64,000 nt of DNA. Origin: a virus. A program made the position numbers and the translations under genes. Every line of letters starts with the position of its first letter. Position 1 is the stretch's first letter. The stretch is taken from positions 62,001 through 126,000 of the IMG/VR virus record IMGVR_UViG_3300030685_000016, one strand, 5' to 3'. The notes beneath the pieces are model-generated. The model searched no databases. It was not told where the DNA came from and worked only from the letters and a program-made list of their open reading frames with translations. Below, in pieces: positions 8,908 to 16,462 of this stretch.

Positions 8908-9085
8908 AACAATAGAATTTCAAACAAGAAATGGGTTAACATTGACAGCAACAATAATAAAAGAATATAATGGTGTAACTCTTGGCTTTTGTCGAGATAG
9001 ATTAGTTACTATTGATTCTTCTCATAATGAAATAAGATCAGTAGATGTGTTAAATTTATTTCCACTATTGACCTCCATAAATTAG
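8900..9085 (+). CDS. Unidentified 61-aa protein
   Basis: I use the ATG at 8900 (MNETIEFQTRNGLTL), overlapping the previous stop, rather than an upstream start inside that gene. It is probably a beta-rich protein. It is the last gene before 250 bases of non-coding DNA with weak hairpins. Confidence 0.5.
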   Translation: MNETIEFQTRNGLTLTATIIKEYNGVTLGFCRDRLVTIDSSHNEIRSVDVLNLFPLLTSIN

Positions 9086-9334
9086 CCAACTGACATGGTA
9101 TAGCTAACCTTGTTATATAATGTGATATATAAGTATAACTGCATAATTCTTGAGAATGAGTGGGTTTTACGAAGATTATCCGTCCTCAATGGATAAACAG
9201 TTGGTTTTCAAAAACTTTTAACCTAGTTTTGGTATAAACAGGTACACTTCCTAGTATTTTGTTAACATGAATATAAGTCTAAAGTGAAAAGAGGTGCGAT
9301 ACCTTACTATTAATAAATTTAAATCAAAAACATT

Positions 9335-9676
9335 ATGTGTGAAATATCTGAACAAACTAATGAATTGGCTGAAAAAGTTTATGAACTCGGGGAAATTGAA
9401 AAAGCAATAATTCTCTTATATGAACATAAGTATCTAACAATTAACAATTTCGCATTTTTAATTGCAACATTTCTTATGAATCAAGTGGATTCCGTAGTTG
9501 TAATGACAATTGTAAATGTAATTGATGAAAAATTCCCAGAAGTAATGGATGAATTATGTGTTAAGATGCGAACAATAGCAATGAAAAAAGCTATGGAAGT
9601 ATTGGAAATAATTTCTTCAATAGAAGAAGTTGACCATATAAACAATTTATTTACTGTAATGGTAGCAAGGCAGTAA
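9335..9676 (+). CDS. Unidentified helical 113-aa protein
   Basis: Not recognised. Almost wholly alpha-helical by sequence, starting MCEISEQTNELAEKVYELG, with hydrophobic positions at helix spacing. No known motif. It pairs with the next gene, 16 bases downstream. Confidence 0.5.
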   Translation: MCEISEQTNELAEKVYELGEIEKAIILLYEHKYLTINNFAFLIATFLMNQVDSVVVMTIVNVIDEKFPEVMDELCVKMRTIAMKKAMEVLEIISSIEEVDHINNLFTVMVARQ

Positions 9677-9692
9677 TTAAACCATTGTAAAT

Positions 9693-9932
9693 ATGGATAC
9701 TATTGAATACAAGGAATTTAAGAATAAAGTGGAGTTAAATGAGTTTTTTAGAACTAATAATATTACTCCAATAAATCTTTCTTTCTTTAATAGAAAGGTT
9801 GATGTAAGTACTCCTGGATGTACAGGTACCATTGAAATAATGTGTTATGATTGCGTTAAGATGTGGTACATACAACATCCTAAGGATTCTGGTATACCTT
9901 GTGAGTATTTTCCTCCTGGACATAGACAATAA
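9693..9932 (+). CDS. Unidentified 79-aa protein
   Basis: Not recognised. It contains four Cys/His-like positions in its second half (STPGCTG, IMCYDCVKMW, IPCEYFPPGHR), which could bind a metal, though the spacing fits no zinc motif I know. Confidence 0.45.
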   Translation: MDTIEYKEFKNKVELNEFFRTNNITPINLSFFNRKVDVSTPGCTGTIEIMCYDCVKMWYIQHPKDSGIPCEYFPPGHRQ

Positions 9933-9934
9933 AA

Positions 9935-10019
9935 CATTGCCTGTCGTCGTCAGCATAGGGTTTTGCAAATCCCATAGTTGTCAACCATTGAAATAGATAG
10001 GGTGCAACCCTAGGCAATG
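9935..10019 (+). ncRNA. Structured RNA, GCA-triloop family, copy 1
   Basis: The outer stem CATTGCCT (9935-9942) / AGGCAATG (10012-10019) is perfect. Inside are a GGG..TTTG/CAAA..CCC hairpin and, directly against the 3' strand, the hairpin AGGGT-GCA-ACCCT (9999-10011). The same final hairpin and layout occur at 11224-11302 and 13627-13685. Confidence 0.5.
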
Positions 10020-10021
10020 AA

Positions 10022-10131
10022 TGTACTACAAGAAAAATACTAATATCATCAATGCCATACAAGCTGTTATTGAAGGCTTGGTTAGTACACTTATAAAGGA
10101 ATTTCTGCAAGTTAGGTATGGATATTAGTGG
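10022..10131 (+). ncRNA. Structured RNA with alternative pairings
   Basis: TGTACTA (10022-10028) pairs with TAGTACA (10083-10089). A competing long-range helix joins ACTAATATC (from about 10039) with GATATTAGT (about 10123-10131), extended by CCATAC/GTATGG. The two cannot all form at once without a pseudoknot, so a conformational switch is possible. Confidence 0.35.
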
Positions 10132-10153
10132 TGAGCAAGTTTTTCTAATCTGA

Positions 10154-10190
10154 AAGGACACAGTAGATATAACTAGTCTGCTAAAATATT
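10154..10190 (+). repeat. Hairpin repeat, copy 2
   Basis: GGACACAGTAGATATAA with the stem AGTAGA (10162-10167) / TCTGCT (10177-10182) and the tail AAAATATT. Compared with copy 1 at 5292, changed stem bases remain paired. It lies just upstream of the gene at 10205 and could form its leader. Confidence 0.5.
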
Positions 10191-10204
10191 TAATCTATTA
10201 CATT

Positions 10205-10561
10205 ATGAAAAAAGAATTTGTTTTATGTGCAGCTATCTGGATTAATGATGGTTTAATATATGATATGCAGCCTGATAACATTAAAACAGGTTTCATCATA
10301 TGTGGTAGAAGACATAGTGATTGTTATCAAACAATTAAATCACTAACTGGCCAAACTCCTAGTGAAAGAATTGGGACTTTGATTAATTCAATGTCTGAGG
10401 AAGAAGTTAGAGATTATCAAGGATTTATGACCTCAACTAATAGATATGTTAATCGTAAGGAAGGTTGGCAAATTGCCAAAGCTAATAATCAAATTCAATT
10501 TGGTTTGAAAGCATCCGAGAATGAAGAAGATTCAATACTTATTAGTGAGAATCTGTATTAG
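10205..10561 (+). CDS. Conserved phage protein, paralogue of 11842-12123
   Basis: 118 residues of a widespread phage family I know only as hypothetical: an FVLCAAIWIN start, an RRHSDCY motif, then YQGFMTSTNRYVNRKEGWQIA and a final SENLY. The gene at 11842 shares the same blocks (HRHPHC, QGFVTSENRFVGREEA, SEDLY) but lacks a ~25-residue middle segment. The conserved His and Cys suggest a metal or nucleotide site, unproven. Confidence 0.65.
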   Translation: MKKEFVLCAAIWINDGLIYDMQPDNIKTGFIICGRRHSDCYQTIKSLTGQTPSERIGTLINSMSEEEVRDYQGFMTSTNRYVNRKEGWQIAKANNQIQFGLKASENEEDSILISENLY

Positions 10562-10654
10562 AATATTGAAGCAACTTATATGATGTCTAGACTAATCATG
10601 TAAGTCCAGCTTCTTTTACTTAATCATGTTGCATATGAGACATTTTTAAGTATC

Positions 10655-10728
10655 AGTACTTTGGCTCAGGTGGACAGAGTGCTACTCTGTGTGGGTAGAG
10701 GTCGTAGGTTCAACTCCTACAAGTATCA
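10655..10728 (+). tRNA. tRNA-His (GTG)
   Basis: The anticodon arm CTACT-CTGTGTG-GGTAG gives anticodon GTG. The T-arm is GTAGG-TTCAACT-CCTAC. The acceptor pairs AGTACTT with AAGTATC, with one mismatch at the end. Confidence 0.7.
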
Positions 10729-10916
10729 CAATTAAAATAGTGATGGTGATAAATGGCGTAACAATGTGAGTAGTTAACACACAGGTTTTTGAGTCATATA
10801 TTAATGCTAACTGAAAAGAACAGCCATCATATAATTCAATTACACTTACATCATATGGAGTGCACAAAGTTCGTTAAAACGCGTATGCTTAATAATTACG
10901 ATAGTTGAGTTATATA

Positions 10917-10987
10917 GGTACCTTGGCTCGGTGGTAGAGTGCTATCCTGAGGGATAGAGGTCGCAAGTTCAAATCTTGCAGGTACTT
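10917..10987 (+). tRNA. tRNA-like gene with a 6-base anticodon loop
   Basis: Acceptor GGTACCT/AGGTACT, a D-arm with GGTGGTAGAG, and T-arm GCAAG-TTCAAAT-CTTGC are all good. The anticodon arm CTATC-CTGAGG-GATAG leaves only six loop bases (or four, if the stem closes further), so an anticodon such as GAG (Leu) or TGA (Ser) cannot be fixed. Confidence 0.55.
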
Positions 10988-11177
10988 CAATTACAGTAAC
11001 AAGAAACTCTGAGATGGTAACCGATCGAATACTCAGACTTGTAATATCGGAAACTGTAAGGGCTGTTGTAATGACAGCCAAGTTTATTAAAAATAAACAC
11101 AACAATCGGGTATAGCTTTTTGCTTTCAAGGGATCAGAACTGAACACATTCCTGCTCGCTAGCGTCAGTCGTTGTGG

Positions 11178-11214
11178 ACACCATTGTTATACCGGTTAAC
11201 TATAATAATGGTGT
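11178..11214 (+). ncRNA. Long hairpin, 14-bp stem
   Basis: ACACCATTGTTATA (11178-11191) pairs with TATAATAATGGTGT (11201-11214), one G-T wobble, loop CCGGTTAAC. No T-run follows. Confidence 0.5.
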
Positions 11215-11223
11215 TAAATCTAT

Positions 11224-11302
11224 AAATCATGTCTATCGACGGTATTCGTACCGTTGCGCGGGATCGCGAGCAATAGATACAAGGTGCAACCTTGCATGAT
11301 TT
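11224..11302 (+). ncRNA. Structured RNA, GCA-triloop family, copy 2
   Basis: Outer stem AAATCATG (11224-11231) / CATGATTT (11295-11302). Inside are TCTAT/ATAGA, a hairpin ACGGTA-TTCG-TACCGT with a stable UUCG tetraloop, a CGCG/CGCG hairpin, and finally AAGGT-GCA-ACCTT next to the closing strand. This is a multi-way junction with no reading frame, so a functional RNA is likely. Confidence 0.6.
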
Positions 11303-11439
11303 TAACTTATTAAAGATTTTAGAGTAAAGGTTCAGGTCCAATCGGCCGTAATAGTATGTGAGGAAAGTGAGGTTGGAAATTCCTTCGCATTTGAATTGAT
11401 AATGAAATATGTATCAGCTATTACAACTCTAATTTATTA

Positions 11440-11497
11440 ACTCCTCATCTTAGTGAATTGTTGTTGAAACGAATCGAATCGAACTAAGATGTGGAGT
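11440..11497 (+). ncRNA. Long hairpin, 15 positions with one mismatch
   Basis: ACTCCTCATCTTAGT (11440-11454) pairs with ACTAAGATGTGGAGT (11483-11497) apart from one T-T mismatch. The 28-base loop carries a GAATC repeat. Confidence 0.45.
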
Positions 11498-11747
11498 TTG
11501 AAAATTAAAGCCCTCTGCCTGTGCACAGATATGGATCGAAGATGGAGATATATAGATTGAAACTGCTCCCTAAATCGTTGGTTAGCATTGTTTGTCCGTT
11601 CAAGGGATATTACAAAAACGGACTTTAAAATTAAACTATCTGCTGAAAGACAAACAGTAATTAATAGTATCCTAACGAGGATTGCAATTATAATCCTTAG
11701 CTAAGAGGATGTTGTTTGGGGTAAGATATTAATAAGATGGAGAGTCT

Positions 11748-11793
11748 GAATATTGATTAAGGCTGTTACCAGTAATATCAATAGTTAATATTC
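11748..11793 (+). ncRNA. Hairpin with two stacked stems
   Basis: GAATATT/AATATTC outside and ATTGAT/ATCAAT inside. It lies about 50 bases before the gene at 11842, so it may be a leader structure. Confidence 0.4.
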
Positions 11794-11841
11794 CACTTTA
11801 GCATTGTGGATAGATAGTTTTTAATTTTTAAAAATAAAACA

Positions 11842-12123
11842 ATGAAAGAAAGAATAATTTGTGCTGCAATTCAGATAGTCAAGACAGGTAAAATTTATTA
11901 TGGTCATAGACATCCGCATTGTGTTGATGCCATGAATGGAGAATTATCTTGGACACTAAATCGCCAGCAAATTAGTAAGACAGAGAACATTCAAGGATTT
12001 GTTACAAGTGAGAATAGATTTGTTGGAAGAGAAGAAGCATTAACAATTGCTTTAGAAAACGATCAGGTCCGTGATAAAGCTGATGTTCGAGGTGATAGAT
12101 TACATTCTGAAGATTTGTATTAA
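11842..12123 (+). CDS. Conserved phage protein, paralogue of 10205-10561
   Basis: 93 residues: an IICAAIQIV start, a GHRHPHC motif, QGFVTSENRFVGREEA in the middle and a SEDLY end. This is the compact, more typical form of the family. The two copies lie 1.3 kb apart, separated only by tRNAs and structured RNA, which suggests local duplication. Function unknown. Confidence 0.65.
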   Translation: MKERIICAAIQIVKTGKIYYGHRHPHCVDAMNGELSWTLNRQQISKTENIQGFVTSENRFVGREEALTIALENDQVRDKADVRGDRLHSEDLY

Positions 12124-12150
12124 AAATAAAACAGCTAAACATTGAACTGT

Positions 12151-12207
12151 TATTCATACTTGATACCCGCAATACTACTCGATGGGCATAGGTGTAGTGT
12201 ATGAATA
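12151..12207 (+). ncRNA. Structured RNA closed by a 9-bp stem
   Basis: TATTCATAC (12151-12159) pairs with GTATGAATA (12199-12207); inside, ACTAC pairs with GTAGT. The following 12208-12530 is non-coding, with TCCTG/CAGGA at about 12222-12237 and ACCCT/AGGGT around 12465-12520. Confidence 0.45.
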
Positions 12208-12532
12208 TAAAGATGATAATCCTGATTTAACAGGATATTTATAGGTTATACTGACGAGGGGCCGCCCTATGACTCTTATAATACTAAAATGGAGTAATCC
12301 TATACGTGTTGTTTTCCTTGAGAAAGAGAATAGAATGAGAGACAGAATCCACTAACTTCTGTACAACGCGATATGTACTCAGCAAAGATGATCTAAAATT
12401 CCCTGCTTCTTTAATGGGATAGCTTAAATAAGTCCGAGCATAAATAAAGCATTGATTGTCACGACCCTACTCTTATTTTGGTACTACTAATGTTGTGGTA
12501 TGAGATTAAGAAAGAGGGTACTAATAAAAAAT

Positions 12533-12630
12533 ACTAAGGTTCCCACGTAATAAAGGTGAAGTGGTGAGGAAACAAGCCAAGACAACGAATAACGCTAACA
12601 CTTTCACAGGTTCGAATCCTGTCCTTAGTT
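12533..12630 (+). tRNA. tRNA-like gene with an abnormal core
   Basis: The acceptor ACTAAGG/CCTTAGT is perfect and the T-arm ACAGG-TTCGAAT-CCTGT canonical. The 66 bases between, where about 42-55 are normal, give no clear D-arm or anticodon arm. Either an insertion interrupts the anticodon region or the gene is decayed. Confidence 0.45.
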
Positions 12631-12634
12631 CAAT

Positions 12635-12775
12635 AATCAAATGACGGAGTGGCCAAACGTGCTGGTGTGTACCTAAAAGAATGTAGAATGGGGAAAACCG
12701 GTGAACATACTTCAGACATGAGGAGTAGGAGATTATATCTTTAAATTTGCGCAGGTTCGACTCCTGCTTTGATTA
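12635..12775 (+). tRNA. tRNA-like gene with a ~60-base insertion
   Basis: Acceptor AATCAAA/TTTGATT is perfect, the D-region CGGAGTGGCCAAACG is class II-like, and the T-arm is GCAGG-TTCGACT-CCTGC. The total length of 141 bases leaves roughly 55-60 extra in the anticodon/variable region. No group I core is visible in the insert. It starts five bases after the previous tRNA-like gene. Confidence 0.45.
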
Positions 12776-12803
12776 CAATTATTAATTCTTAAAAACAAAG
12801 CCC

Positions 12804-13526
12804 ATGGCGTTTAAAAGAGCTAGAGTACTTATGCTTCCTACTGAAGAAAAAAGCACAATATTTATCCAAACCAGAGATGTATTTGGTAAAGGAACTAAAA
12901 GATTACTTGAGTATAGTAATAATGAAACTTATTTAAATAATATTCATTTAGTTAATTCAGGTAGAGCTAATACAAATGATCAAAGTAAGTATTCATTTTA
13001 TCATCTTTATTTCTTATTAATAGAAGATATATATCCTGGGGATTATTGGGTATATCTTAATCCTCCTGAATTTGACCTTCCTAAAGATAGTGAAATTAGA
13101 GAGAACAATCTTCCTCATTCTTGGTTTGAAAACCTGTGGGATAAAGAGAATTATTATAAAGTCATTGCCTCAACAAAAACATCACTAGACTTATCTCAGC
13201 CCTCTGAAGGTTTTATTAATAAGTACATTGAAAAATGTAATAAAGGTGAAGAAATTAAAGAAGTTGATGTTGAATATGATTTATTTTGGAATAATAAAAG
13301 GTTTAAACACCAACCATTTCCAGATGAATTTGCTACTGAAAAGGATAGGGTTTATGATTTAAAAGTAAATTCAAAAGATAATACTATTACTATTAAAAGT
13401 ATTAAAAACTCTTGGACTAGAAAGGAGTGTATTATATTAATCAAACAATTTGGAAGAGACTTTGGTCTTTATGTTGATACAGTACAGTACAAGGAGATTA
13501 ATCAATGGCTCACCAAAAACTTATAG
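12804..13526 (+). CDS. Conserved Bacteroides-phage protein
   Basis: 240 residues of a family I recognise from Bacteroides phages as hypothetical: a start of the form ARVLMLPTEEKS, a central block YHLYFLLIEDIYPGDYWVY, then KVIASTKTSLDLSQPS, FINKYIEKCNKGEEIKEVDV and a tail with TRKECIILIKQF. No enzymatic motif is visible. In my recollection it is a common accessory gene beside tRNAs and small genes, as here. Confidence 0.65.
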   Translation: MAFKRARVLMLPTEEKSTIFIQTRDVFGKGTKRLLEYSNNETYLNNIHLVNSGRANTNDQSKYSFYHLYFLLIEDIYPGDYWVYLNPPEFDLPKDSEIRENNLPHSWFENLWDKENYYKVIASTKTSLDLSQPSEGFINKYIEKCNKGEEIKEVDVEYDLFWNNKRFKHQPFPDEFATEKDRVYDLKVNSKDNTITIKSIKNSWTRKECIILIKQFGRDFGLYVDTVQYKEINQWLTKNL

Positions 13527-13563
13527 TTGTAGGTATACAGAGGAACCTTCTCGTTCTTATACT

Positions 13564-13617
13564 TAAGGATTTAACCGGCTCAAATAGTTTTCGCATTCTA
13601 TTCGATTTAGATCCTTA
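13564..13617 (+). ncRNA. Structured RNA closed by a 7-bp stem
   Basis: TAAGGAT (13564-13570) pairs with ATCCTTA (13611-13617); inside, AATAG pairs with CTATT. It is ten bases from the next closed element. Confidence 0.4.
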
Positions 13618-13626
13618 TTTCACATA

Positions 13627-13685
13627 AATTCAGTTCCATTGCTTGGATAGTTACTGATGGTTACAAGGTACAACCTTGCTGAATT
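13627..13685 (+). ncRNA. Structured RNA, GCA-triloop family, copy 3
   Basis: Outer stem AATTCAG/CTGAATT, an inner CCAT/ATGG, and AAGGT-ACA-ACCTT one base before the closing strand, as in the copies at 9935 and 11224. A 64-residue frame crosses it but looks spurious. Confidence 0.5.
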
Positions 13686-13722
13686 CATATTGATTTGGTA
13701 TTATATGCTAAATCTTTGTTTA

Positions 13723-13764
13723 GTTTCCAAAGGGAGAGAATTACATTCTCTCCTGGCGGGAAAC
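13723..13764 (+). ncRNA. Structured RNA with nested stems
   Basis: GTTTCC/GGAAAC encloses GGAGAGAAT-TAC-ATTCTCTCC, a 9-bp hairpin with a three-base loop. Downstream, to 14091, further stems occur: CCAAC/GTTGG near 13931-13952 and ATTTATAA/TTATAAAT near 13985-14018. Confidence 0.45.
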
Positions 13765-14091
13765 AAAGACATGTGTTGCTGTAAAGCAAACATCCGGCGA
13801 AAAAAAGTTTTTAATAAGTTCTCTTTTTTCGTCTGTCCGAACATCCTTTAATTCTATGCAATCATATTAAAGGAACAGGGAGCAAAATAAAGATTGCCGT
13901 GTAGATTTCCACAGTTAAGCAAATCCTTTACCAACTAGGCACAATGTTGGAATAATAAAGTGAAAATTCAAACTTTGCAGTAATGATTTATAAAAGTTGT
14001 AAGACACTTCTTATAAATGAGCTACCTTGGTAAGGTTACAACCACAATTGTATATTCTTAAACTCAATATAAATATTTAAAACTCAACAAA

Positions 14092-14343
14092 ATGTTTAAA
14101 CACAAATTAGGTATCATTGCAAAAGACAAAATTACTGGATTTGAAGGAATGGTAACTTCTAGAGTAGAATTTCTTACTGGTTGTAATAGGTATTGTATAT
14201 AACCAACAGAATTAAAAGATGGAAAACCAATTGATCCACTATATTTTGATGAAGATTGTATATTCTTTGTTAAAGATGGGCTCAATCCTCAAGAAGTAAC
14301 AGGTAAAACACCTGATGCTTGTTCTCCAAATCCAAGTAAGTAA
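14092..14343 (+). CDS. Small conserved protein with in-frame TAA
   Basis: The frame reads MFKHKLGIIAKDKITGFEG then TSRVEFLTGCNRYCI, hits TAA at 14200-14202, and continues without a break as PTELKDGKPIDPLYFDED to a second TAA at 14341. This matches a family of small phage/plasmid proteins in which I recall GCNxYCxQP, so the TAA replaces a Gln codon (CAA to TAA). Either this is a nonsense-mutated gene or TAA is read through. A strong terminator follows at 14390. Confidence 0.6.
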
Positions 14344-14389
14344 AGAAAAAATGGGGTGGTTCCCATTGTTTAAGGTTAGGTTTAGGTTG

Positions 14390-14426
14390 AAACTCGGCAG
14401 ACTCCCCGTCTGTCGGGTTTCTTTTT
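14390..14426 (+). terminator. Rho-independent terminator
   Basis: AAACTCGGCAGAC pairs over 13 positions with GTCTGTCGGGTTT around a TCCCC loop, followed directly by CTTTTT. This is the clearest intrinsic terminator in the first half of the window. Confidence 0.75.
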
Positions 14427-14432
14427 CAAAAC

Positions 14433-14624
14433 ATGTTTAATATGGTTATAACTGAAAAACAAAAAATTGCTAATGCAAGAACAAAACATAGTTGGATTCC
14501 AACTGGAAATTTAAATGAAGCAAAGTGTTGTCATTGTGCTTTAGTTAGAATAAAGGGATTTCATAACAGATATTTACGAAATAATCAAGAAGTAGAGCAA
14601 GAAGGATGTATTAATAAAAAATAA
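14433..14624 (+). CDS. Small Cys-containing protein, 63 aa
   Basis: Contains TKHSWIPTGNLNEAKCCHCA, with a KCCHC cluster and a later GC, possibly metal-binding. It follows the terminator at 14390 and is separated by 3 bases from the next gene. An alternative start is the second Met at 14442. Confidence 0.5.
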   Translation: MFNMVITEKQKIANARTKHSWIPTGNLNEAKCCHCALVRIKGFHNRYLRNNQEVEQEGCINKK

Positions 14625-14627
14625 ACA

Positions 14628-15056
14628 ATGAAAGAAAAAATTACACTGTTATTGACCTCATCAATATATAAGATTTGTGCGCATATTGAAAGGCTTTCTG
14701 ATCTTAAATTTTATTCAGCAGAATTAGGGATTCCTAAATTTAAGTATAATTGGTTAAAATATACTTATTTCTTTAAACCAATTTTTATTGGTTACACAGA
14801 AGGAAAACCAGACAGATGGAGTGAATATGGTCCTGAAGATAATAATTATTATAAGGAATCCTATTTAAGAACTTTACCTTTTTATAAGATTAATGATGTA
14901 GATAAAACTGTAACATGTAAACCTTCAGTTTATATATCACTTAATGATAATAAAAAAAATGAGAATTTTACATTTGAATCAAATGAAGAACTTTTTGATT
15001 TTATTTATGAAATTAAAAGTATTTCAAAAGAGCCTTTTATAACCATTGAATCATAA
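14628..15056 (+). CDS. Unidentified 142-aa protein
   Basis: Not recognised. Tyr-rich (KYNWLKYTYFFKPIFIGY), soluble, with a YNxxD-like acidic half. It shares a transcript with the 63-aa gene before it and the small membrane protein after it. Confidence 0.55.
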   Translation: MKEKITLLLTSSIYKICAHIERLSDLKFYSAELGIPKFKYNWLKYTYFFKPIFIGYTEGKPDRWSEYGPEDNNYYKESYLRTLPFYKINDVDKTVTCKPSVYISLNDNKKNENFTFESNEELFDFIYEIKSISKEPFITIES

Positions 15057-15057
15057 A

Positions 15058-15165
15058 ATGAGAAATATTATAAGATATTTATCAGGTGTAATGATTGGAA
15101 TGATTGGAGAATATCTCTATGGGGTTAATCTTAATATTTATGCAATCATTATTCTCCTTTTTTAA
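15058..15165 (+). CDS. 35-aa membrane peptide
   Basis: MRNIIRYLSGVMIGMIGEYL, then a second hydrophobic stretch ending AIIILLF. It begins 2 bases after the preceding stop. It may be a small inner-membrane protein; it could also be fortuitous. Confidence 0.4.
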   Translation: MRNIIRYLSGVMIGMIGEYLYGVNLNIYAIIILLF

Positions 15166-15274
15166 TTATTTATATGTTTATTGATCTGACGTCAGATGAG
15201 TTAAAGAAACCTATATCTTAGTATTATATGCAAGGTAGAGCAGTAGGTAGCTTAATAGATTAAAAACAAAAAGA

Positions 15275-15745
15275 ATGAAGAGTATTATTGATGAGTTAAG
15301 CGATGAACAATTTGCAGAGGTTATAAACAGTTCTGCAACTTGAAGAGAGATGGAACCTAAATTTGGGTATAAAAATAACATTTCTTCAAATTTAAAAGAA
15401 AAGATTAAAACAAGATGTGAGTTATTAGGATTAGTTTTAAATACTAGAACAACTAATACTACACCTTTAAAAACTAGAGGTAAGAAAGAATTGTTCGATT
15501 CTAGAAGTAATTGACAGAGTGCTAGAAGTGGTATTACTAAAGATGCTAATAGAACTTATTTTAAACATAAAGAACAGAAATGTTTTATCTGTGGTTATGA
15601 TAAACATATTGAAGTTGCCCATATCAAAGCTGTTGCTGATTTTGGTGATTTTGCAACAGTGGAAGAGATAAATGATATTAATAATTTGGTGGGGTTATGT
15701 CCTAACCATCATTGAGAATATGATAATGGATTATTAGTATTATAA
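15275..15745 (+). CDS. HNH homing endonuclease with three in-frame TGA codons
   Basis: 156 codons when TGA (15341, 15512, 15713) is read as Trp. The HNH core is clear: CFICGYDKHIEVAHI (first Cys pair and His), then NNLVGLCPNHH-TGA-EYDNGLL. Related HNH proteins have Trp after NHH. No TGG occurs in the gene. It lies 4 bases before a tRNA-Met; I see no group I core, so it looks free-standing. Under the standard code it would give only 22 residues. Confidence 0.7.
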
Positions 15746-15749
15746 GATC

Positions 15750-15815
15750 GCGAGGAGGCGGGTGCCCACTGACCCTCATAAGGTTATGTTTTTGAGTTCA
15801 ATTCTCAACCTCGCT
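15750..15815 (+). tRNA. tRNA-Met (CAT)
   Basis: The anticodon arm TGACC-CTCATAA-GGTTA gives CAT. Acceptor GCGAGGA/ACCTCGC has one mismatch at its base, and the T-arm carries TTCAATT. It could be the initiator, elongator or lysidine-type Ile2 tRNA; the sequence does not decide. Confidence 0.65.
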
Positions 15816-15817
15816 AC

Positions 15818-15998
15818 TTTCCCTAACTTGGGGAAAAGTTGGCAGATCTCAATTGTCCGACAGCAATTTGTCGTAATAAATATTGCAACTTTTTATTATG
15901 TTTTGTTTTAGAAACATGGTTTGTCTGACGTTACACAGACAGATGTATCAGTAGGAGTACTGATTGTAACTAAAGACCATTGAGTAAGATCAATGGTC
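15818..15998 (+). ncRNA. Series of hairpins
   Basis: TTTCCC/GGGAAA (15818-15836), GTCTG/CAGAC near 15922-15940, ATCAGTA-GGAG-TACTGAT (15947-15964) and GACCATTGA/TCAATGGTC (15975-15998, 9 bp) follow each other. No gene is seen in 15816-16235 otherwise. One long RNA or several small ones are both possible. Confidence 0.4.
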
Positions 15999-16235
15999 GA
16001 TAATATTTAAAAAATTCCATAGCCTGTGGAATAGGAAGTTGATCCCTCTAGCCTATATCAGGCAGTGTAAACAACCGTTTTTGTTTATTTTTGGAGCGTT
16101 AAAAATGAAATATGTTTTAACAATTTTTATGGAAGGACTTAGGCAGTTAAAAAATTGTGTTAATCAAGATGGATAAAAGATTTGCAAATCTTCCATCTTG
16201 ATTTTTAAAATGAAATTATTAATTATTTATATATT

Positions 16236-16460
16236 ATGGAAACAATTATTATTCCTGCAACAAAACCAAGATTTCCTGCATTAGGAAAATCAAATGATGA
16301 GGGTATGGTTGTACTATTTTCTAATGAAACTAGTGGCACTGTAATTTCCTCAGGAAAAAGTATTACTGTTGTTGGTTTCTTTACAAAAGATTGGCAACCT
16401 GTTACAGATTCTATAGTTTGGGAGATTCTCCCAGAAATTACAATTTATTTTAGAACTTAA
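16236..16460 (+). CDS. Unidentified 74-aa protein
   Basis: Not recognised. Beta-rich (MVVLFSNETSGTVISSGKSI), with no signal peptide. It heads a run of small genes with gaps of a few bases that continues to about 19.7 kb. Confidence 0.55.
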   Translation: METIIIPATKPRFPALGKSNDEGMVVLFSNETSGTVISSGKSITVVGFFTKDWQPVTDSIVWEILPEITIYFRT

Positions 16461-16462
16461 AA

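Larger units (their letters stand above)
10988..11841 (+). other. Non-coding region with several structured RNAs
   Basis: 850 bases without a credible gene between a tRNA and the paralogue at 11842. The strongest elements are listed separately (11178, 11224, 11440, 11748). Further stems are GTCCGTT/AACGGAC near 11597-11626 and AGGATT/AATCCT near 11679-11698. Confidence 0.45.

Noticed and set aside
10682-11147. Two - strand frames of 61 and 83 residues
   Set aside because: They are reverse-complement shadows of tRNA genes (10655, 10917); the protein text contains translated T-arm sequence.
11355-11400. RNase P RNA-like GAGGAAAGT
   Set aside because: Only a short match; none of the other conserved RNase P RNA segments is found nearby.
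13657-13851. 64-residue frame MVTRYNLAEFILIWYYML...
   Set aside because: It crosses two strongly folded RNA elements (13627-13685, 13723-13764), has no conserved look and no neighbour coupling.
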